A stretch of DNA of 64,000 nt, from assembly GCF_040954645.1 (NCBI RefSeq), contig NC_092806.1, forward strand, positions 30,715,644 to 30,779,643, written 5' to 3'. This DNA comes from Diabrotica undecimpunctata (Eukaryota > Arthropoda > Insecta > Coleoptera > Chrysomelidae). Below the pieces are notes generated by a model. It was not told the DNA's origin. It made no database searches and saw only the letters and a program-made list of their open reading frames with translations. The position numbers and the translations under genes were made by a program. This document shows, in pieces, positions 56,542 to 64,000 of the stretch (the first letter of the stretch is position 1; the number at the start of each line of letters is the position of its first letter).

Positions 56542-59500
56542 CAATTGTTGATGAAAATGTGGGAAAATTACTATTCGGGTACACTGGGTTGTTAAAAGGT
56601 GGAACATAATTTACACATTCTGGTTCTTCAAATGCAGCTGAAGGTTCTTCCTTATCTACCACCTCTGTTGTATCTTCCTCGTCTGGTGTATAAAACATAT
56701 TCGAAGGAGCAGCCTCCTTATTTTCTTCCTCCTTGACATCAACTATCTCTTCTAGATTCTGGTTTTCAGTTTCGGGTGAAGAAATGTCTTCAGTTTCCAT
56801 GGCTTCTGGTTTCAGAGATTTTACAACTAAAGGCGGACTGCACATCATCGGGACTTGTTCTGGAGATGCAGGTGGCTGTGAATCAGACTCCTTAGCTGTA
56901 GGTTCTGTATTTCCCAGGACATGGTACTGTTGACCAGGTAAAGGCTGGGCCGATTTCCCTTTGGGCTCTATTTCCATGTTTAGTATGGCTTGAATGTTCA
57001 AAGCTGTATTAAAAATTGATTATTATATACATGGAGAATATTTTTTTCAGGAACAGCGGCGTTTATTCATGCTGAGAAAAATAATATTCTGTTATAGGTC
57101 ATGAAAACAGAGAAAATACCTTACATCATGGTCATATACCAGATAATTTGTACAATTTGTGAAAAATGGTTAGTATTAGTATTTTCTTCATTTTAAGTAT
57201 TATACATTATTCTCTTTTAAAATATCTTAAGCAAATTAAAGTAAAAATGTTTATTTTTGTAAAAAGTCTTGTATAATACTTCATGACATGTCAAAATCGC
57301 ATATTTAAGAGGTATATTATTGTGAAAAGTTGAGATTTTGAATGCCCAGTAAAGCTCTATATTACAACAAATAATTAAAAAACCCCAAAAATATTTAAAT
57401 AGATTCAGCTCTGTTACTTTGGATTTAAAGAAAATAATCAACAAGTACGGCATTAAGATTATGAAATGATCAGAACAATACTAGGAAAACTAAGGGTGCG
57501 CCCCTAACGAGGCGCGACCCTCGCTCGGACCATAGGATGGTATCATATTATCATTGACACATAAAATACATGCATTATTTTAAAAATTACAGCGTTCACC
57601 GTCAAAGCGCATCGTCTAGCCTCGAGCCAGGTATCGGACCATAGTACTATTCCAGCTTAGTATTTTTTCAACCCTCGACCCTAGTACTCTACGATTGACA
57701 CTACGAGGCGCCGACCACCGAGCGTCGCTCCGACCATCGTATCGATGCGATGGTCTCCGTAATGAACACACCCTTAAAGATGTTATTCTGATCTGAAGGA
57801 TAAAGCATCGTAGAATATATACAAAGGAAACTCTTATTAGGCAGCTTGGATTATGACTCAAAATATCTGATATTTAAAGAGACAACTAGAACGACTCAGA
57901 AAACCTTGTATAGATTGAAAATACACGCAATAACAAAACAAGACAAATTTAGCAGACAGGCAACATAATTCAACTTTTTTCTTTTTGGTTTTAATGAATC
58001 TGAAACAATTATTCTCTAATAATGAGCTGCAAAATTAGTAATTTTCTGCAATTAGTATTACATTTATAGTTTTTATTATTTATTGCATTTTATTAGCTCC
58101 GACCAAAACCTCTAAATTTGTGATTTGTGACAAAAAACAAAAGCTAATTCATAATTATATACTTACCAGGAGGTGGCTCTCGATCAACTGATAATCCAAA
58201 CACCTTTTTCAACCTAAGGCTAGACGTTTCCCTTTGACGTTCAAGTTCAGTTGGTTCAGAATTAAACACAGGAGCTGGAAATGTAAATTTATAAGTTAAC
58301 AAAAATCAATAGTCAAAGTCAATCATTGAATTGAAATGGTTAGTATCTTATCTCAAAATATTGACAAATGAAAGAAATAAATAATTTGTGTAAAGAAATA
58401 TTGCATTTAACATGTTGAGGTAATTCTATTAATATGAAAAAACTTTTAAATTATCAGGCAGACACAACGTAACAGGTTTTTGGAAAAAAGACAGTACTGG
58501 GATGAACGCCATATATTATATGTCCTACGATCGGTTCCGATTTCCTCTACGTTTGCCTATGCTTTGATGATGTCAATAATCGTCAGGAGCGAAGTGAAAC
58601 AGATAAGTTGGTAGCATCACGAGATATTTATAGGAAACTGCCAGAAATCAGTAATACCAGCGAACAACTTGTAAGTTTCAGAGGTTGATGCCCTTTTAGG
58701 CAGTACATACCTTCAAAGCAACAAAATGACCCAGCTAGAAAAACACAAGATATGAAAAAGATAGGAATACATGCTTGGTGGAGGAAGGAGATAGATAGAG
58801 ACGACTGGAGAGAAACTCTTGAGGAGGCTAGGACCCACGCAGGACTGTAAAGCCAGAATGATGATGACACCTTCAAAGCCTGCTAAATATGGCATCAAGG
58901 TCTTCGCATTAGTTTACTCAAGTAACATGTTTACTGCGAACCTCGAAATATACGCAGGAACTCAACCAGAAGGCCCCTTTCAACTATCAAATAAACTATC
59001 GGATGCTGTCTGTAAGAGGAACATACCGTATTATTAACTAGGGACAAGTTCGGGGTTGATGTTGTAGATCAAATGTGTGGTTCTTATAATGTCACTATTT
59101 TCTTTGATATTATGAATATAACAGGAATAAATGCCTTAGTACTATTTCAAACGAATAGCTCGAACCTGAGTGTTGTACGGCGCGATTTTTTATACAGCTT
59201 AGCTTTGGACCTGATGAAGCTAATGTTTCGAAATAACTGAGGGAAAAATGCGGATTTTTTCTTGGAATTGAAGAACACTCGGAACAAGCTTCAACTTCTG
59301 CAGAAACAACTACATCCCAACCAAAAAGAGTCAAAAGAGGAAATGGTCATCGAAAAAGACACAAAAGAACAAGGGACTATTGTTCCCTCTACAATAATTG
59401 GATCTGCAAGGAACATCTTAGCATGGAAAAGCTTTACAGGTATGGCATTAGAGGGCCAGGTTATAATTGAATAAAATCATACCTATCAAACAGAAAACAG

Positions 59501-62500
59501 AAAGTAAAATTTGAGTACGAGGGAAGAAATTGCTTCTCTGATGAAGGACTCATTTCGGTGGGAATTCCTCAGGGAAGTATTATGGGTCCTCTTCTCTTTG
59601 TTTTTTATGTAAATGATTTAGCTTTCGACATTACAGACAACAATCAGAATACTCTTATTGTGAAATTTGCAGATGACACTAACATTTTAACTATAGGGTC
59701 ATCCTTGAATAATTTATTGAATATCGCTAATAATAGATTAGATAAAGCACAGAGATGGCTCAATATGAATAAACTCATACTGGACAGAGAAAAAACAAAT
59801 TATATCTGTTTCATCACTAAAACAAATAATAGTACCTTACCAGAAACTGTCTCAATTCAATCGCAAATGGTTACTCTAAACCAAAGCATAAAATTTCTGG
59901 GGGTACATATTGACCAAAATTTAGATTTTGGAGTGCATATAAATGAGATATGTAACAGGTTAGCATCTATCTGCTACTCTTTCAGAATAACAGCAAATTA
60001 TTTGGACGAAAAATGTAAACGAGTTGTATATTTTTCAAATTTTCATTCTGTAATGCGATTTGGAATAGTTTTCTGGGGGGGAAGTGGTAACGCTGAACAG
60101 GTTTTTATATTACAAAAAAGAGCAATCAGAACTCTACTTAACTTGAAATACAGGGATTCATGTAGAGGTAATTTCAAAAAACTAAACATACTAACAATGG
60201 CTGGAACATACATATATGAATGCTTACTTTTCATTTTTAAAAATAGACATAAATTCTTGAAACACATAACAAACCATAATACTAATACACGAAACAATCT
60301 CATAAACTATAATATACCAATACACAGACTAACAGCATCTGAGAAAACCACAGAATATGCCTGTATTAAATTCTTTAATAAACTGCCTTATAGCATCAAA
60401 ATAGAAACTGACATAAATAAATATAGAAAGTCTGTTCAACAGTTGCTCATACACCTTGAACCATACAAAGTGGAAGAATACCTTCAAGCTGACCTGCAGG
60501 GAGACTGAGGGCTCTTATCTGAATCTAAATGTCACTGTTATTATCCTCATATTTTAATATTACTTTTATGTTAAGTGTAGGTTGTTACAGCAACCATTAC
60601 AAATTATAATTGACACCATTCTCTCTATTGACAATTTATATTTGTGTGTAACTTGTGAATCCTGAGAATAAAGCTTTTTTCTATTCTATTCTACATCAGA
60701 AAGAATCACCGGTTGTTTTCTTAAAATGCGCAACAGAAGAAGATGAATGATCTGGTTACCATTTTATCCAAACATTAATTTTTGAAATGTATTTATTCGC
60801 TTTTAATAAAATATAAGGTTGCCTAACAAATATTTCGTAAAAATAAACTTTGTTTTATATTAAAACGGCAATTGAATATATATTTTAGACCTGATTTATC
60901 CTGAGAAAAATGTGTATCCAACGCGACCGTTCATGTAATAAGTTGCTATGCGAGTAATCCAGAGTTAAAAGTATGAATAAAATTTTTACAACTGAAAAAA
61001 TGAAACTTTTAAATGTTTCTAATAATAATATTAATACCATTGAAAATGACTGAAATGTCTCCTTGATAACATGTTATGCATAATTCAAAACGACGACGAT
61101 CTTTTCATATTCATGAATTTGTATACCTTTGTTGGTTTCTCAAGGTCATACCATCAACAGTACTACTTAAGTTCCTGTTCAATTCAATAAAAACAATTAA
61201 TGGGTTCTTATCTGCTTCATTCTTCTAAGTTGTGGTACCATGTGGCGTTAAAATATGTCCCTCGTAAGGTCAAATCGACCATTTCGGACTATTAAAGCAA
61301 TGTAATAAGTCCCATGTACACAGAAAACAGGTTAAAGTATTTTTCCTAATAATAGAAAATTTACATGGAGAATTGTAAGAATAGAAGAGAACTTCTATAT
61401 TTGAATAGTATCCCAATTAAATTATCTTCTTGGTGACTCAAGTGGATTTATAATTCAAGCCCAACACAAGCCACAGAAAATTTCTAAGTGTATATAAAAT
61501 CCAAAACGGATTTGAATTAGAATTCGCGAGTAATTGGGTGATGGATGAATTGAACAAAATAACAGTTGTTAAAATAACATATTTTTCATCAATAATCACA
61601 TTATTTTATAATCATACTTTGTATACATACTCGATTCTTACCTTTTTTAACTATGATGTCTGACACAGAAAGGTCATCATCACTAGAAGTTATTGAAGTG
61701 CTACTACTCGCACTATCAGATCTTTGTCTCGGAGTAACTTTAAATGACTCCGAAGAATTGTTTTCCTCTGTACTAACTTGTTCGTGTTCTGTTGATTTTT
61801 CTTCAACAGTTATTTTTTTCCTCTGTCGATATTCTGTTATGGAGAGCTAAAATTAACACGTATGTAAATAAATGGAAATATCCACTACGGAAATTGTTCT
61901 CAAAAAAGGTTTTTTTGTACAAATTATGTAAAAATGTTTATAACCAAAGGTTAAACTGTGTATAACCAGGTCAAGAATGTCACCAATAACAAAATCTTTG
62001 GTTATACATAATTTTTACATAATTTGTACAAAAAACCTTTTTTCATAACGATTTCCGGACTAGAAATCGAAACGTCAAACATTAGTTGAAATAAATTTAA
62101 ATATATTAAGATCATTTACCTTTACCTTCCGTTTTGGTAACATCGGTTCAGGTTTATGTTTTTCTGTATTTTCAAATCCCAATATACTCAATGTTTTCTC
62201 CACTGTACCTACTAAGTCTGTATTGGCCAGAAAACGGCTTTCGCGGGAAAGTCTGGGATCTAATGAATTCAATGATCCAAATTCCGTTCTTGGAAGATCC
62301 AAACTAGAGGTAAATAAAGGTTTATTAAATTCTTGCTTCATCACAGCTGCTCGTTCCTTTAAAATGGCGTCGGATTCTAGGGTTGGATTTGAACTGTCCC
62401 CGTCTGTCCCACTATAAACTATTTCTACACCACCCTCTGTGGGTTTGACATCTTTATCTAGGTTCTGAAAACAAAACATCAATTTAAAATGAGAAGTTTT

Positions 62501-62683
62501 GAGATTAAAAACTTATTACAGAAGAAAATATGACAAGTGGAATTGTTAATGAAACACTTACATTGACTAAAAGAGGAACTGGACCAGTAGGTGTGCTAGG
62601 AGGTGAGTTATCTGTTGATAATGATTCCCGTGGTAATCTCCTCTTTTTGGGAGGTGCTACCATATCACTGATTGGCGGAGAGT
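56542..62683 (-). CDS. Five internal exons of a KMT2E/SETD5/upSET-like chromatin protein (partial)
   Basis: Minus-strand exons 62562-62683, 62120-62464, 61642-61846, 58167-58274 and 56542-57003 join in consistent phases with GT-AG borders, giving about 414 aa. Both ends are splice sites, so the gene continues out of the recognised part in both directions. The protein is hydrophilic and disordered: SPPISDMVAPPKKRRLPRES, LDPRLSRESRFLANTDLVG, then exon 3 starting LSITEYRQRKK, followed by Ser/Glu-rich sequence. The motif resembles the (S)LLEYRKRxxE segment that follows the SET domain in KMT2E and SETD5, the family of Drosophila upSET. If so, PHD and SET exons lie to the right of the window and the proteins would act in histone-deacetylase-linked chromatin repression. 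No catalytic domain is seen here, so the assignment is tentative. The 62120 donor has an in-frame alternative at 62126. Introns hold piggyBac, LINE and MITE copies. Confidence 0.5.
57487..57777. repeat. GC-rich MITE-like element with internal repeats
   Basis: About 290 bp, bounded by AAGGGTGCG and its near complement CACACCCTT. It stands out by GC content. It contains repeated TCGGACCATAG/TCCGACCAT motifs and the palindrome CGTATCGATGCGATGG-like region. No coding content. It lies in the intron between exons 58167-58274 and 56542-57003 of the minus-strand gene. The target duplication is unclear because the ends lie in TAA/TTA. Confidence 0.55.
58455..59425 (+). mobile_element. piggyBac-like transposase remnant, interrupted
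   Basis: Fragments follow the piggyBac order: FDDVNNRQERSETDKLVASR, SFRG*CPFRQYIPSKPAKYG (split by a LINE at 58720-58868), IKVFALVYSSNMFTANLEIY and AGTQPEGPFQLSNKLSDAV. Then come VDVVDQMCGSYNV, FFDIMNITGINALVLFQTNS and a C-terminal Cys/His part (DYCSLYNNWICKEHLSMEKL). Stops and frameshifts are present. Its C-terminus is cut by a Jockey-like LINE at about 59426. It lies in an intron of the minus-strand gene. The family differs in sequence from the remnant at 400-1121. Confidence 0.85.
58720..58868 (+). mobile_element. 149-bp RTE-like LINE 3' end inside piggyBac, 11-bp duplication
   Basis: Reads KKIGIHAWWRKEIDRDDWRE then TLEEARTHAGL and stop, ending in ATGATGATGA. The direct repeat ACCTTCAAAGC flanks it at 58709-58719 and 58869-58879. 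It splits the piggyBac motif PSKPAKYG exactly. Confidence 0.88.
59426..60693 (+). mobile_element. Jockey-like LINE, 5'-truncated, long open frame
   Basis: The open frame at 59558-60508 contains VGIPQGSIMGPLLFVFYVND, KFADDTNILTIG (active site FADD), LILDREKTNYICF, KFLGVHIDQNLDFG and CYSFRITANYL, then a C-terminal region of FHSVMRFGIVFWGG and INKYRKSVQQLLI. Just upstream, YGIRGPGYN*IKSYLSNRKQ is in the same reading frame with TGA for Trp at about 59472. The 3' end carries AATAAAG and a TTCTATTCTATTCTA tail near 60680-60693. It belongs to the same group as the copy at 30640-31527. The endonuclease is missing. It was inserted into the piggyBac remnant. Confidence 0.88.
60694..61641. other. Intron sequence of the minus-strand gene
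   Basis: AT-rich, between the Jockey-like LINE tail and the exon at 61642-61846. No further feature recognised. Confidence 0.5.
61902..62043. repeat. Foldback repeat filling a short intron
   Basis: Left arm AAAAAAGGTTTTTTTGTAC...AAATTATGTAAAAAT...GTTTATAACCAAAG (61902-61948) pairs with CTTTGGTTATACATAATTTT...TACATAATTTGTACAAAAAA...CC (61996-62043), separated by about 47 bp. It occupies just over half of the 273-bp intron between exons 62120-62464 and 61642-61846. Sequence next to it (62046-62080: GATTTCCGGACTAGAAATCG, AAACGTCAA) recalls the loop of the 4521-4673 hairpin family. Confidence 0.75.
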
Positions 62684-64000
62684 CTAAAACAATAAATTGT
62701 GCAATTAAGAAAAACTATTTAAAATTCAGACAGAAAATTATTATAGTGATATAGAAGATTAGGCTCAAAAATTAATAAAATAAGCATTATATTATTAAAA
62801 TAGTTTGTCAGAAAATAGTAAAAAAATAGGAAAGGAACCAACGTTTGGAAATATTTTTTTCTATCGAAAGATAATTAAATGATAAATATATTTATACTAA
62901 GTTTGTCCTCACTATTTAAAAGTCAATAGTGACAATACAATTCGATGGTCGATATACACAACGTTTCAATGACTACGCAAATAACGCATTATTTAGCAAT
63001 GAAATACACCCACATCTAATACCATGACATTCTGTCATTTTCGTTGAACGTCACTAGATGGCGTCTCGTATGTACACATCTTTCAGTAAAAGTACAATTG
63101 ATTTGACACCTTCGTGTCCACCAAACAGTAGAAAACATTTGAGAATTATGTTTTATTGGAAGTAAGAACTCGATAAGAACTATTAGCGTGGACTTTTTTC
63201 AGCATCCCGTTTTTTTTTCTAATAAGTTTAGTTGGAAGCAATAAAAAGATTTTTTATGAATATTTCTCAAAGAAAATCAACAGAATGCATCATTCACATA
63301 ATTTTATGTGGAAATACATGTATTTATTTGAATAACATTTCGAATTCCGGAGCCTCTAACCATTAGAATCGTGCGAATTACGAATTACCTGCAATGCGAG
63401 CAATCTTTTTAAGACATCTAGCCATGAAATGTCAAATGTCATACAGGGCTGCATTTAACTTACGACAATATTTTGAGAGGGAAAAAGAGCTAAAAGCATT
63501 GTTAATGACTACTGGAAGAAAACAAAGATACTTGATACCATGTTAGGTACTGGCATAAAAAAACAACATATCTCCTGTTCTTATTAATTTAATCAAGAAA
63601 TCAGATTGTGAATTATGGGAAGACAATGATGAAATGGTTTAAATAAAGTACTGTAATTCTTATAAAACTGATGATGTGATATTTGTATATAAAATTATAA
63701 CAGTACACTACATGTATTATTTTCTTCCTAATTAACTACCTTCTACCTTGAGGTGATTAAATATTTCTTATATTATGTTCATCGTACTTTTGAGATGACA
63801 GGTTATACATTGACTCACAAAGTTCTTTGTAGCTTAGACATTAATGTTTAGTTGATTAATTTTTTTTTTAAATTGGCTTTGGCTTAGCCAATTGAAATCT
63901 TTTTGTTTTTTATTTACACAAAACAATCCAAAAAACGCCAGCTAACTTTTCTTTGTTTAAAAATTGCTTTCTTAATTAATTTTGACCACTACAGTATTCA
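62684..64000. other. Presumed upstream intron of the minus-strand gene
   Basis: Starts at the acceptor side (TTTTAG) of the exon at 62562-62683. No further exon, motif-bearing frame or recognised repeat was found up to the window end. Confidence 0.45.

Noticed and set aside
61653..61850. Plus-strand frame MMSDTERSSSLEVIEVLLLA
   Set aside because: Shadow of the minus-strand exon 61642-61846, which fits neighbouring exons in phase.
1..64000. CRISPR arrays, operons, integrons or phage modules
   Set aside because: None is present; the spliced genes and eukaryotic transposons show this is an insect nuclear genome.

Overview
This is a nuclear genomic window from an insect. A beetle is my guess, from the mix of transposons and the very AT-rich non-coding DNA, but I cannot prove the order. 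It has split genes with GT-AG introns, four recognisable conserved eukaryotic genes, and a dense load of mostly dead transposons, many inserted into one another. There is no prokaryotic or viral organisation.

Host genes. (1) 3352-3600 (-) is the first coding exon of an unidentified charged nuclear-type protein. It lies head-to-head with (2) TBCE, tubulin-specific chaperone E (4914-17950, +). TBCE has seven exons with consistent splice phases and encodes about 518 aa: CAP-Gly, leucine-rich repeats, ubiquitin-like domain. Introns 4 and 6 are packed with transposons. (3) Folliculin, FLCN (23661-25492, -): three exons, a compact version of about 391 aa. (4) PAK1IP1/MAK11-like WD-repeat ribosome-biogenesis factor (26943-29018, -): three exons, about 359 aa. 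(5) 56542-62683 (-): five internal exons of a large gene that runs out of both sides. One motif and the general composition suggest a KMT2E/SETD5/upSET-type chromatin protein, but this is tentative. Each gene is spliced separately; nothing suggests operons.

Mobile DNA. 0.4-1.1 kb piggyBac remnant; 2.19-2.65 kb hAT-type MITE; 8.77-11.3 kb antisense RTE-like LINE split by a sense RTE-like LINE with a 12-bp duplication; 12.1-14.0 kb R1-like LINE; 14.48-16.07 kb Tc1/mariner element with TIRs and a TA duplication; 16.7-17.4 kb RTE and Gypsy fragments; 18.0-22.2 kb second R1-like LINE, split at 19762-21611 by an unclassified DNA transposon with subterminal repeats and a CTAG duplication. Further on come LINE fragments at 29.6-33.2 kb, a long-TIR element with a GCGT duplication (33319-34435), and a decayed Harbinger element (34.7-38.0 kb) whose transposase and MADF genes are interlocked on opposite strands. 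Then two degraded Tc1 copies (39.2-40.7 and 43.3-43.8 kb), RNase H and RTE fragments (49.2-50.3 kb), a 1.4-kb foldback element (51418-52828), and a piggyBac copy broken first by an RTE 3' end and then by a Jockey-like LINE (58.5-60.7 kb).

The stretch from about 40.7 to 56.5 kb is AT-rich and has no supported host gene apart from one weak two-exon candidate at 54.0-55.0 kb. The most unusual items are the interlocked Harbinger gene pair, the CTAG-duplicating transposon, the two long inverted-repeat elements, and several LINE insertions of only 83-240 bp with clear target-site duplications.
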